A program made the translations under genes and the position numbers. Positions 14,578 to 23,348 of a DNA stretch of 37,737 nt are shown piece by piece. The stretch spans positions 1 to 37,737 of the forward strand of contig CADBIU010000024.1 of the NCBI GenBank assembly GCA_902794825.1. Reading direction: 5' to 3'. Each line of letters begins with the position of its first letter. Positions within the stretch are counted from its first letter, which is position 1. The stretch comes from an uncultured Lachnospiraceae bacterium (GTDB taxonomy: Bacteria; Bacillota; Clostridia; Lachnospirales; Lachnospiraceae). The notes under the pieces were generated by a model. The model saw only the letters and a program-made list of their open reading frames with translations. It had not been told where the DNA came from and made no database searches.

Positions 14578-16776
14578 ATGCAGATCATTGAAACGATCGC
14601 CGGGAAACTGGGCGTAAAGAACTGGCAGGTGGAGGCGGCTGTAAAGCTCATCGACGAGGGAAACACGATTCCCTTTATCGCCAGATACAGAAAGGAAGCG
14701 ACGGGAACTCTGACTGACGAGCAGCTCCGCGAGCTCGGAGAGTCCCTTGCCTACCTGCGTTCTCTTGAAGAGCGCAAGAGCAAGGTCATGGAGAGCATAG
14801 AGGCTCAGGGAAAGCTCACAAAAGAGCTGAAGTCGTCCATTGAAGCGGCGCAGACTCTGGTGGAAGTGGAGGACTTATACCTTCCCTACCGGCCCAAGAG
14901 AAGGACGCGCGCAGGTATAGCGAAGGAGAAGGGGCTGCAGGGCCTGGCAGACTATATTTTGGCGTTAAAGCCGGGGAGCGACGTCCGCGGAGAGGCGGCC
15001 CGTTATGTCAATGAGGAGAAAGAGGTAAAGGACGCCGGCGAGGCCATCGCGGGAGCGATGGATATCATCGCTGAGCAGATCTCCGACGAGGCGCGCTTCA
15101 GGGCGTGGATCAGGGAGAAGACTCAGGCAAGGGGAACCGTGGTCACGGCGGAAAAGGTACGCAAGAAGACGAAGGACGACGCGGAGACGGATGAAAAGAC
15201 GCCTGCCAAACTGAAGGAGCGGCGGGGCGTATACGAGATGTATTTCGAGTACGAGGAGGCGGTCCGCAGGATCCCGGGGCACAGGGTCCTCGCGATCAAC
15301 CGCGGCGAGAAGGAAGGCTTTCTCTCGGTCAAAATAGCGGCGCCCGAAGACGACATTCTCTTCTATCTTGAGAGACAGGTGACCCGCGGAGCAAAGAATC
15401 CGGATCCGGACGCCTTTTCCTATATCAAAGCGGCAGTAAAAGACAGCTATGACCGGCTGATCGCGCCCGCCATAGAGAGGGAGATCAGAAATCAGCTGAC
15501 AGAAGATGCGGAGGACGGAGCGATCCGCGTGTTCGCTTCAAACCTCGAGCAGCTTCTGATGCAGCAGCCCATCGCCGGTAAGGTGGTCCTGGGCTGGGAC
15601 CCTGCTTTCCGCACCGGCTGCAAGCTGGCAGTGGCGGACCCCACCGGGAGGATCCTCGATACAAAAGTGATCTATCCCACAGCGCCGCAGAATAAGGTCA
15701 GAGAGGCCAGGCAGGAGCTGCAAAAACTTGTAAGCAAATATAACGTATCCGTGATCAGCGTCGGCAACGGCACCGCTTCGAGGGAATCCGAGCAGGTGAT
15801 CATAGAATTCATCAAAGAGCAGAAGAAGCCGCTGCAGTACGTGATCGTCAACGAGGCCGGAGCGTCCGTATACAGCGCCAGTAAGCTCGCGACGGAAGAA
15901 TTCCCGCAGTTCGACGTAGGTCAGAGAAGCGCGGCCTCTATTGCCAGAAGACTTCAGGATCCTCTGGCGGAACTGGTCAAGATCGATCCCAAAGCGATCG
16001 GCGTGGGCCAGTATCAGCACGACATGAACCAGAAGAAGCTGGACAGCGCCCTCACCGGCGTCGTGGAGAAGTGTGTAAACAGAGTCGGAGTGGACCTTAA
16101 CACTGCTTCATTCTCTCTTTTGTCATATATCTCGGGCATCAGCAAGACGGTGGCCAAAAACATCGTTTCTTACCGCGAGGAGAACGGCGCCTTCCGCAAC
16201 AGGAAAGAACTTCTTAAAGTTGCGGGACTCGGTCCCAAGGCTTTCCAGCAGTGTGCGGGTTTCCTGCGGATCCGGGGAGGATCCCAGCCCCTTGACGAGA
16301 CTTCCGTGCACCCCGAGAGTTACCAGGCAGTGGAAGAACTGATGAAGAGCATGGGCCTTTCGCTGAACAGGGAGTCCTTCAAAGCGGCGGCCCGGATGGT
16401 AAAGGATCCGGCGAAGAAGGCAGAGGAACTCGGCATCGGCGAGCCGACGCTGCGGGATATCCTGCAGGAGCTTGAAAAACCCGCCAGGGATCCCCGCGAG
16501 GAGATGCCCGCACCGGTCCTTCGCAGCGATGTGCTGTCCATGGAGGACCTTAAGCCCGGCCTCAAGCTGAAAGGGACCGTGCGCAACATCGTGGATTTCG
16601 GGGCCTTTGTGGATATCGGCGTGCATCAGGACGGACTGGTCCACATCTCCAAAATGAGCAGGAAATACATCAAACATCCTCTGGAAGTCGTGCGCGTGGG
16701 GGATGTGGTAGAAGTGACAGTACTCGGCGTCGACGCCGCCAAGAAAAGGATCTCCCTCTCCATGGTTGAGGACTGA
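14578..16776 (+). CDS. tex: Tex family RNA-binding transcription accessory protein
   Basis: Conserved 732-residue cytoplasmic nucleic-acid-binding protein linked to transcription. Domains in order: N-terminal helical Tex region; YqgF/RNase-H-like fold (VVLGWDPAFRTGCKLAV); helix-hairpin-helix repeats (LLSYISGISKTVAKNIV, ELLKVAGLGPKAFQQCAGF); and a C-terminal S1 domain (LKGTVRNIVDFGAFVDIG). The length is typical. ATG 14578 follows AAAGGAGCATAAGATCAA. It is the first gene of a run with GH3, GtrA and ROK (gaps 30, 14 and 6 bases); functional linkage to those is doubtful, though they may share a transcript. Confidence 0.97.
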   Translation: MQIIETIAGKLGVKNWQVEAAVKLIDEGNTIPFIARYRKEATGTLTDEQLRELGESLAYLRSLEERKSKVMESIEAQGKLTKELKSSIEAAQTLVEVEDLYLPYRPKRRTRAGIAKEKGLQGLADYILALKPGSDVRGEAARYVNEEKEVKDAGEAIAGAMDIIAEQISDEARFRAWIREKTQARGTVVTAEKVRKKTKDDAETDEKTPAKLKERRGVYEMYFEYEEAVRRIPGHRVLAINRGEKEGFLSVKIAAPEDDILFYLERQVTRGAKNPDPDAFSYIKAAVKDSYDRLIAPAIEREIRNQLTEDAEDGAIRVFASNLEQLLMQQPIAGKVVLGWDPAFRTGCKLAVADPTGRILDTKVIYPTAPQNKVREARQELQKLVSKYNVSVISVGNGTASRESEQVIIEFIKEQKKPLQYVIVNEAGASVYSASKLATEEFPQFDVGQRSAASIARRLQDPLAELVKIDPKAIGVGQYQHDMNQKKLDSALTGVVEKCVNRVGVDLNTASFSLLSYISGISKTVAKNIVSYREENGAFRNRKELLKVAGLGPKAFQQCAGFLRIRGGSQPLDETSVHPESYQAVEELMKSMGLSLNRESFKAAARMVKDPAKKAEELGIGEPTLRDILQELEKPARDPREEMPAPVLRSDVLSMEDLKPGLKLKGTVRNIVDFGAFVDIGVHQDGLVHISKMSRKYIKHPLEVVRVGDVVEVTVLGVDAAKKRISLSMVED

Positions 16777-16806
16777 CGGGAGAGAGATGCCGGAAAGGAA
16801 CAAGAC

Positions 16807-19638
16807 ATGAGCGAATCAGTATTCAATACACAGGTCTATGCTTCCGTTGCCCGCAAAGCCCAGGCGGAAGGAATCGTCATGCTTGAGAACAGGGACAACG
16901 CGCTCCCCCTGGCAAAAGGCAGTCGGATCGCCCTGTTCGGGCGCAGCCAGTTCCGGTATTACAAGAGCGGCACCGGATCAGGCGGCATGGTAAACACGAC
17001 ATACGTGACCGGCGTCAGGGAAGCAATTCTTGAGAGGGAAGCCTATGTGCTTGCCCCTTCCCTCGAAAAAGCCTATGAACAGTGGCTTCCGGATCATCCC
17101 TTCGACGAGGGCTGTGGCTGGGGAACTGAGCCGTGGTTCCAGGAGGAGATGGAGCCCTCAGAGGAGCTTGTGCGCGCAGCGGCCGGAGAGGCGGACGCCG
17201 CAGTGGTGATCATCGGCAGGACCGCCGGCGAGGACCAGGACAATAAACCCGAGGGCGGCAGCTACTACCTCACGTGGCAGGAGGAGACGATGCTGGAGAG
17301 AGTCTGCGCGGCTTTCCCCCGTACCATTGTCCTTCTCAATGTCGGAAATATCATCGACATGAAATGGGTGGCAAAATATCGCCCGGCAGCGGTCCTCTAC
17401 ATATGGCAGGGCGGCCAGGAGGGCGGAAACGGCGTTCTGGACGTGCTGACGGGAGAGGTTTCTCCCAGCGGCAAGCTGACGGATACGATCGCGTATAATA
17501 TAAGCGACTATCCCTCTGACAGGAACTTCGGAGATCCCGACAGGAACTTCTATACAGAAGATATCTATGTGGGGTATCGATATTTTGAAACATTTGCGAA
17601 GGAGAAGGTCCTCTATCCCTTCGGGTTCGGTCTCTCCTATACAAACTTTGAAGTCCGCGGGCTCGGAATGGAGAGCGCGGGGGACGACACGATCAATTTC
17701 CGGGCCAGAGTCGTGAATACCGGTGATGCCGCCGGCAAAGAAGTGGTGCAGATCTACTGCGAGGCGCCCCAGGGCAAACTCGGAAAACCCGCACGGGTGC
17801 TGTGCGCCTACAGAAAGACTATTACTCTGGATCCCAGGCAGTATCAGGACCTGCGTCTCAAGGTGCCGGTGAGAGCGATCGCGAGTTACGATGACAGCGG
17901 AGTGACCGGCTACAAGTCCTGCTGGGTCCTCGAGGAAGGCGAGTATATCTTCCACCTGGGCAGCAGCGTGAGAGATACAAAGCCCTGCGGAAGTTTTAAG
18001 CTGAGCGGCACAGCCCCCATCGAACAGCTGGAGGAGGCGATGGCGCCGATCAGGGCATTTGAGAGAATGAGACCCGCGCGGAAAACAGACGCGGACGGCG
18101 CGGAAAACCTTTATGAACTGACTTATGAGCCTGTCCCGCTGAGGACTGTACCGCCCCTTGAGAGAAGAGCGCAGAGACTTCCGGCGGAGATTCCCTATAC
18201 GGGGGACAAGGGCTGGCGGCTTTGCGACGTTGGCGACGGCAAGGTATCCATGGATGATTTCCTTGCGCAGCTCACCGACGAAGACCTGATCTGCCTCACC
18301 AGGGGCGAGGGCATGTGCTCCCCTAAAGTCACGCCCGGCACTGCGGCGGCTTTCGGCGGCGTCACAGACAGACTGCTCGGCTTCGGTATACCTCTCGGAT
18401 GCTGCTCCGACGGGCCCAGCGGGATCCGCATGGACAGCGGAACGAAGGCGTTTTCCATGCCTTCCGGCACCTGCCTTGCCTGTACCTGGAACAACGTGGT
18501 GGTCAAGGAACTCTACAACTGGGAAGGACTGGAACTGCGCAAGAACCGCATCGATTCCCTGCTCGGACCCGGCATGAATATTCACAGGCATCCGCTGAAC
18601 GGCAGAAATTTCGAATACTTTTCCGAAGATCCATTCCTGACGGGAAAGATGGCGGTAGTGCAGCTGCGCGGCATGCGCGAGAGCATGGCGGCCGGCACGA
18701 TCAAGCATTTCTGCGCCAACAACCAGGAGTACCGCCGCATGAAGGCGGACAGCGTGATCTCCGAGAGGGCGCTCAGAGAGATCTACCTGAGAGGATTTGA
18801 GATCGCGGTACGGGAAGGCGCGGCGACCTCCGTAATGACCACTTACGGTTCGGTAAACGGTTCGTGGACAGCTTCCCAGTACGATCTTTTGACGACGATC
18901 CTGCGCGGACAGTTCGGCTTCGGCGGCATTGTCATGACTGACTGGTGGGCAGCCGGAAGCGAGGAGAACGGACCCGAGAGTATTAAACAGACATCCTCGA
19001 TGATCAGGGCCCAGAACGACCTGTATATGGTTACCTTCAGTTCTGAAAAGAACGCTAACGGCGACGATACGGCCGAGGGACTGGCCGAGGGACGGATCAC
19101 AAGGGGAGAACTTCAGAGAGCGGCCCGCAACATCTGCCGCTTCCTCATCGACACGCCGGCTTACCTGCGCATGTACGGAAGAGAGACCGACCTCGACAGA
19201 AGCCTTGAAAAGGCAAGGGAAGAAGAGGAACGCAGCGGCGGCGCGGCGGTCAGTGTCCTGGTGGAAAAGAGCTGTGAGATTCCCGCGGACAAGATCGTGA
19301 CAGGCAAAGGTTCCATGAACATCATCGAAGTGCAGATAAAGGAGAGAGGGACCTATCTCCTCGAGGCGGAGGTGCGCTCTGAGCTGGACAACGCCCTGGC
19401 TCAGATCCCGATGTCTGTATCGATAGGCTCCCACGCCATCGAGACCGTCTCCCTGTCCGGCGCGGAGAATGAGTGGAAGAAGATCTCTGTCGAACTTCCG
19501 TCTGTCATGAGCTTTACATTTTATCTCAAGATATTCTACGCGCTGGGAGGCATGGGGATCCGCAATATCAGGCTCTCGCTCCTGCAGTCCCAGGAGGGAG
19601 ATGTGGCGGATCACCTCTCCGGAAGACAGACTGACTAA
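16807..19638 (+). CDS. GH3 family glycosidase with permuted domain order
   Basis: Glycoside hydrolase of 943 residues, probably a beta-glucosidase or a related exo-acting enzyme. The order is inverted from most GH3 enzymes: the GH3 C-terminal alpha/beta sandwich comes first (about 10-280; KAQAEGIVMLENRDNALPL, WQGGQEGG, YPFGFGLSYT), then an FnIII-like domain (about 290-400), then the catalytic TIM barrel (about 480-820; CSDGPSGIR, KHF at 633-635, GRNFEYFSEDP) with nucleophile D712 in VMTDWW, and a C-terminal domain of about 90 residues. This permutation is known in some ruminal and gut Clostridia. No signal peptide, so it acts inside the cell on imported glycosides. ATG 16807 follows CCGGAAAGGAACAAGAC. 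Exact substrate not predictable. Confidence 0.93.
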   Translation: MSESVFNTQVYASVARKAQAEGIVMLENRDNALPLAKGSRIALFGRSQFRYYKSGTGSGGMVNTTYVTGVREAILEREAYVLAPSLEKAYEQWLPDHPFDEGCGWGTEPWFQEEMEPSEELVRAAAGEADAAVVIIGRTAGEDQDNKPEGGSYYLTWQEETMLERVCAAFPRTIVLLNVGNIIDMKWVAKYRPAAVLYIWQGGQEGGNGVLDVLTGEVSPSGKLTDTIAYNISDYPSDRNFGDPDRNFYTEDIYVGYRYFETFAKEKVLYPFGFGLSYTNFEVRGLGMESAGDDTINFRARVVNTGDAAGKEVVQIYCEAPQGKLGKPARVLCAYRKTITLDPRQYQDLRLKVPVRAIASYDDSGVTGYKSCWVLEEGEYIFHLGSSVRDTKPCGSFKLSGTAPIEQLEEAMAPIRAFERMRPARKTDADGAENLYELTYEPVPLRTVPPLERRAQRLPAEIPYTGDKGWRLCDVGDGKVSMDDFLAQLTDEDLICLTRGEGMCSPKVTPGTAAAFGGVTDRLLGFGIPLGCCSDGPSGIRMDSGTKAFSMPSGTCLACTWNNVVVKELYNWEGLELRKNRIDSLLGPGMNIHRHPLNGRNFEYFSEDPFLTGKMAVVQLRGMRESMAAGTIKHFCANNQEYRRMKADSVISERALREIYLRGFEIAVREGAATSVMTTYGSVNGSWTASQYDLLTTILRGQFGFGGIVMTDWWAAGSEENGPESIKQTSSMIRAQNDLYMVTFSSEKNANGDDTAEGLAEGRITRGELQRAARNICRFLIDTPAYLRMYGRETDLDRSLEKAREEEERSGGAAVSVLVEKSCEIPADKIVTGKGSMNIIEVQIKERGTYLLEAEVRSELDNALAQIPMSVSIGSHAIETVSLSGAENEWKKISVELPSVMSFTFYLKIFYALGGMGIRNIRLSLLQSQEGDVADHLSGRQTD

Positions 19639-19652
19639 GCAGGAGGCAGGAA

Positions 19653-20078
19653 TTGGACATGATCAAAGAACTGTATTTGAAGTATAAGGAAATCATCAAC
19701 TACCTGATCGTCGGCGTGCTGACCACTGTGGTGAGCCTGACAGTCTACTACGGACTGGTCCTCACGGTCCTCAATCCCAAAAATCCTATTCAGCTGCAGG
19801 CCGCAAATATAGCTTCCTGGATCTGCGCGGTGGCTTTCGCCTACTGGGCGAACCGGAAATTCGTATTTGAGAGCAAGAGCAAGGAGATAGTAAAAGAAGC
19901 GGGAGCTTTTGTCACGGCGAGAGTGGGAACTCTCGTGATGGATATGGTGTTCATGTTCGTGACTGTGTCCCTTTTCGGCATGAACGACAAGGTGGCCAAA
20001 CTCCTGGATCAGGTGATGGTAACTATCGCGAACTATGTTTTCAGCAAACTCTTTGTATTTAAGGATAAACAGGGGTAA
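19653..20078 (+). CDS. GtrA-family membrane protein
   Basis: 141 residues with four membrane segments (INYLIVGVLTTVVSLTVYYG, then IASWICAVAFAYWANRKFVF, then the last two) ending in SKLFVFKDK, the usual GtrA pattern. GtrA-like proteins are thought to flip lipid-linked sugars such as undecaprenyl-phosphate glucose for surface polymer decoration. TTG 19653 stands six bases after AGGAGG; ATG 19659 is twelve away, so TTG is the likelier start. No GtrB-type glucosyltransferase is visible in the window, so its partner must be elsewhere. Lies between GH3 and ROK. Confidence 0.9.
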   Translation: MDMIKELYLKYKEIINYLIVGVLTTVVSLTVYYGLVLTVLNPKNPIQLQAANIASWICAVAFAYWANRKFVFESKSKEIVKEAGAFVTARVGTLVMDMVFMFVTVSLFGMNDKVAKLLDQVMVTIANYVFSKLFVFKDKQG

Positions 20079-20084
20079 GCCTTT

Positions 20085-20990
20085 ATGAAACTGATGGTCT
20101 TTGACGTGGGCGGAACAGAGATCAAATACTGTGTTATGGATGAGTCTCTTTTAAGAGAAGAGGCCGGCAGTGTGCCGACGCCGATGAGTTCCCGGGAGGA
20201 GTTTTTCGACCTGCTCTGCAGCCTATATGAGCCCCGCAGGGGTGAAGTGGAGGGGATCGCCATGTGCCTTCCCGGCTTTATTGACAGCGAAAACGGCAGA
20301 TGCCTTGGCGGCGGAGCTCTCCGCTACAACCATGGCAAAGAAGTGGCAGGCCCGCTGTCGGAGAGGACCGGCGTGCCGGTTCACATCGCCAACGACGGAA
20401 AGTGCGCGGCGCTGGCGGAACTCAGGGACGGAGCCCTCAGAGGCTGCCGCAACGCGAGCGTCTACATTATCGGAACCGGCGTCGGGGGCGGCCTGGTCAT
20501 TAACGGAGAGATCCTGAACGGAAGCCACTTCACGGCGGGAGAATTCAGTTTCATGCGCCTCACAAATACGGACTGGCATGACCCGGGAACTACCGTAGGC
20601 ATGGTCTGCAGCACAACGGGCCTTCTGGATCTCAACCGCAGATTCGTCGATTTCAGCACCGATCCGCTCATAACCGGCAGGCAGTTTTTCGAAAAGGTAA
20701 ACGCCGGCGACGGGATGTCCCTGAAGATCCTGCGCAGATTCTGCATGCAGGTCGCTATGCAGATCGCGAATCTCACGATTCTGCTGGATCTGGAGAAGGT
20801 AGCCGTAGGAGGCGGGATCAGCAGCCAGCCGATCCTTATTGAAACCATTCGGGACTGTCTGGACGAGATCTACAGTGATCCCGGTCCCTATTTTGACCCG
20901 GCACTCCCCAAAACGGAGATCGTCAGGTGCAGATACGGGAGCGAGGCGAATCTGGTAGGGGCGTATTTCAATTATGTGGAGACGAGATAA
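20085..20990 (+). CDS. ROK-family sugar kinase or regulator-like protein
   Basis: 301 residues with the ASKHA phosphate motif FDVGGTEIKY at the N-terminus, IANDGKCAALAE with the catalytic-type Asp, and IGTGVGGGLV. Most ROK kinases also show a zinc-binding C-x-C-G-x-x-G-C-x-E and a histidine after G-E-x-G; here the region reads AGEFSFMRLTN, so the zinc site is absent. Glucose, N-acylhexosamine or beta-glucoside are possible substrates. It lacks an N-terminal HTH, so it is a kinase rather than a NagC-type repressor. It lies six bases after GtrA and downstream of GH3, consistent with phosphorylating a sugar freed from a glycoside. Confidence 0.88.
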   Translation: MKLMVFDVGGTEIKYCVMDESLLREEAGSVPTPMSSREEFFDLLCSLYEPRRGEVEGIAMCLPGFIDSENGRCLGGGALRYNHGKEVAGPLSERTGVPVHIANDGKCAALAELRDGALRGCRNASVYIIGTGVGGGLVINGEILNGSHFTAGEFSFMRLTNTDWHDPGTTVGMVCSTTGLLDLNRRFVDFSTDPLITGRQFFEKVNAGDGMSLKILRRFCMQVAMQIANLTILLDLEKVAVGGGISSQPILIETIRDCLDEIYSDPGPYFDPALPKTEIVRCRYGSEANLVGAYFNYVETR

Positions 20991-20991
20991 T

Positions 20992-21029
20992 AAAAGAGCT
21001 GCCGCGCTGATGCGGCAGCCCTTTTTTTT
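20992..21029. terminator. Bidirectional terminator between ROK and dapA
   Basis: GCTGCCGC and GCGGCAGC pair around GCTGAT, with AAAAG before and eight T after. Shared by the convergent genes. Confidence 0.9.
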
Positions 21030-21912
21030 ACAGGCATCCGAATTCTATCATTGCTTTCCTGAGCACTTCCTGATGCGCAGGCTCCATCTCCGTCAGCGGA
21101 AGCCTGGGGCGTCCCACTGCGTAGCCCTGCATGCACAGAGCGGCCTTTACGGGGATGGGATTGACCTCGCAGAACAGCGCGTTCACAAGGTCAAGAGACT
21201 TGAACTGCAGCTTGCGGGCCTCGTCGTAGCGGTTTGCCAGGCAGTACGCCACCATGTCATGGGTCTCCTTGGGCGCCACGTTGGAGAGCACGGAGATCAC
21301 GCCGATGCCTCCGAGGGAGCAGATCGGAACGATCTGGTCGTCGTTGCCCGAATAGATGTCAATGACGCCGTCGCCGAGCGCCGCAAGCTTTGCGACCTGG
21401 CTGATGTTGCCCGACGCCTCCTTGATCGCCACGATGTTGTCTACTTCCTTTGCAAGTCTGACTGCCGTCTCGGGCAGGATGTTGGATCCCGTTCTGGACG
21501 GAACATTGTAGAGGACGCAGGGGATATCGATCGCGCCGGCAATTGCCGAGAAATGCTGGAACAGTCCGTTCTGTGTCGCCTTGTTGTAATAGGGAGCCAC
21601 GAGAAGGCAGCCGTCCGCGCCAAGCTGCTGAGCCTCTTTGGACATCATGATCGCGTGAGCGGTATTGTTTGATCCTGTTCCGGCGATGACAGGGATCCTG
21701 CCCGCTGTCTTCTCAACAGTGTAACGGATCGCTTCCAGATGCTCGTCGTCCTCGAGAGTCGGCGCCTCGCCGGACGTTCCGCAGATAATGATCGCGTCTG
21801 TGTGATTAGCGATCTGATCCTCGATCAGCGCGCCCAGTACTTCATAGTTGATCTCTCCGTTGTCTTTCATGGGCGTTACAATAGCGACACCCGCGCCTTT
21901 GAAAATTGCCAT
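21028..21912 (-). CDS. dapA: 4-hydroxy-tetrahydrodipicolinate synthase
   Basis: Condenses pyruvate with aspartate semialdehyde, the first committed step to diaminopimelate and lysine. 294 residues, normal length. Schiff-base lysine K164 in VAIKEASG, catalytic tyrosine Y135 in LYNVPSRTG and the GTSGE loop at 45-49 are all present. ATG 21912 follows AAAAGGAGAATCGAA. The membrane protein gene at 21958-23160 ends 45 bases upstream on the same strand; AT-rich sequence in the gap may hold a separate promoter. Confidence 0.96.
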   Translation of the reverse strand: MAIFKGAGVAIVTPMKDNGEINYEVLGALIEDQIANHTDAIIICGTSGEAPTLEDDEHLEAIRYTVEKTAGRIPVIAGTGSNNTAHAIMMSKEAQQLGADGCLLVAPYYNKATQNGLFQHFSAIAGAIDIPCVLYNVPSRTGSNILPETAVRLAKEVDNIVAIKEASGNISQVAKLAALGDGVIDIYSGNDDQIVPICSLGGIGVISVLSNVAPKETHDMVAYCLANRYDEARKLQFKSLDLVNALFCEVNPIPVKAALCMQGYAVGRPRLPLTEMEPAHQEVLRKAMIEFGCL

Positions 21913-21957
21913 TTCGATTCTCCTTTTAATATATAAACATTCATATACCTTTATAGT

Positions 21958-23160
21958 TTACATTCCATGCCCGAGCGCTATCAGATAGATCAGATAGTAG
22001 ATGCCGGATACCAGATGAAGAGCCAGGACAATGGTCGCCAGCACGAATCCGACGCCTCTCTTGTTGCCTGTCATCTGCTCGCTGAAGTAAAGCTTGAGGT
22101 AGCTTCTGACCGCAGTATACCAGACCAGATACACCGCCAGCATGTATCCCCACGAGAAGTTTCCGTGGTAAGTCCTCTCTCCCTTTTCAGCCAGGAACAG
22201 TCTCCACACAAGTCCCCACAAGAGCATCAGCCATGCGAAAATATCGCCCCAGGTCACACTCTTTCTGATCGCCGAAAGGATCAGCATCAGGAGAGGGAAT
22301 GCCAGGAGAAGCAGCATGGAGATCGCAATGGAAGGCGTCCTCGCGCCCGCCACCACGAATGGCGCGATCGTTATGCCGCCGGATTTAGAGTTCCCGCCGT
22401 AGAAAGCGATGACGAACTGAAGGACCATGACCGCCAGAGAGGGGAGGCACATCAGCATGAGCTGAATGGCCGTTCTGAGGTTCTTTCCCTTGTACATGAT
22501 CAGCCAGATGATCATCAGCGTGAAGATCGCGGGATAAAATACCTGGACGAAGCTCGGTTTCGCGAGACAGGAGAGGATCAGCAGGAACGACGTAAGTACG
22601 GCCCTTCCTGCAGGGATGCTGTTCTCAAACTCCTCCTTCTTAGCCTGAATGACTATAGAAGCTGTCAGTACAAAGATCAGCAGCGCGATCGGCCTGACCG
22701 CGATCGTTGTGGGATTGTGCCAGATGTTCGGAGTGCCCTGTCCAAGGTAAGGTTCTTTATTGAACATGGGCACATAGACCGCGCCGACAAGGTGCAGAAC
22801 CAGATCAAGGCCGGCGATCTCATGGGATTCAAGGCCGGGCACAGTTCTGCGTATTGCCGAGAAGGCAATGATATAAGTCAGGACAATTAATAATCCCGAT
22901 ACAAGGCCCGCCGCTATCTCAACTCTGCAGTGAAGGATCTTCACCGCCGCGTAGGTGAGCAGATGCCAGAGCGGTTCCGGATGGGCCTTGAAAAGGCCGA
23001 CGGGATCCCGGGGCGTAAGGCTCAGGGCGATCTCTTCGTGCGGACCGTAATCGATGCCTACCAGTGCTGTGAGAAAACCGCAGGTGAACAGGATCATCAG
23101 GCTTATCGCGATCAGGATCCAACCTGTCCCGCTTATCTTTCTCTTTTGTATATTTTCCAT
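21958..23160 (-). CDS. Polytopic membrane protein, GT-C-like (unknown)
   Basis: ATG 23160 is chosen for its AGGAGGACGCTTT site. About 400 residues with roughly ten membrane segments. After the first helix an extracellular loop holds GIDYGPHEE, the sort of acidic loop in which GT-C glycosyltransferases carry their catalytic Asp/Glu. Further conserved-looking loops are FNKEPYLGQGTPNIWHNPT and AKPSFVQVFYP. This suggests a polyprenol-phosphate-sugar-dependent enzyme, but I cannot name the family. A divergent relative or partner lies on the other strand (23349-24965). A TATAAT-like box (ATTATA on the plus strand, 23207-23212) precedes the gene. Confidence 0.8.
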   Translation of the reverse strand: MENIQKRKISGTGWILIAISLMILFTCGFLTALVGIDYGPHEEIALSLTPRDPVGLFKAHPEPLWHLLTYAAVKILHCRVEIAAGLVSGLLIVLTYIIAFSAIRRTVPGLESHEIAGLDLVLHLVGAVYVPMFNKEPYLGQGTPNIWHNPTTIAVRPIALLIFVLTASIVIQAKKEEFENSIPAGRAVLTSFLLILSCLAKPSFVQVFYPAIFTLMIIWLIMYKGKNLRTAIQLMLMCLPSLAVMVLQFVIAFYGGNSKSGGITIAPFVVAGARTPSIAISMLLLLAFPLLMLILSAIRKSVTWGDIFAWLMLLWGLVWRLFLAEKGERTYHGNFSWGYMLAVYLVWYTAVRSYLKLYFSEQMTGNKRGVGFVLATIVLALHLVSGIYYLIYLIALGHGM

Positions 23161-23286
23161 AAAGCGTCCTCCTGAGTCAGAAGTCCATAGACTTGCATAT
23201 GCTACCATTATACGCTTTTTTCCTTCTTTCGACAGACCATACAGCACTTTATTTCTTCCTATTCTCCCTTTTTGTGCCTCCCGCTT

Positions 23287-23314
23287 TTGCCCGCGCGTAA
23301 TGCTGTTGTATAAT
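23287..23314 (+). promoter_or_regulatory. Promoter of the 23349 membrane protein
   Basis: -35 TTGCCC (23287-23292), a 16-base spacer and perfect -10 TATAAT (23309-23314). Confidence 0.55.
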
Positions 23315-23348
23315 AAAAGCAGTTAATGATAATCACGGAGGTATTGTA

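Noticed and set aside
17158..19614. An 818-codon open frame antisense to the GH3 gene
   Set aside because: It mirrors the GC-rich codon pattern of the GH3 gene, has no ribosome binding site, and its translation is His/Arg/Asp-rich without any domain; the plus strand has clear GH3 motifs.
21913..21957. Lysine riboswitch before dapA
   Set aside because: Only 45 bases separate dapA from the upstream gene, too short for a lysine aptamer.
21967..22890. 307-codon plus-strand frame opposite the membrane protein at 21958-23160
   Set aside because: Translation is Arg/Gln/His-rich and low in hydrophobic residues, an antisense shadow; the minus strand gives a well-formed polytopic membrane protein with a good start site.
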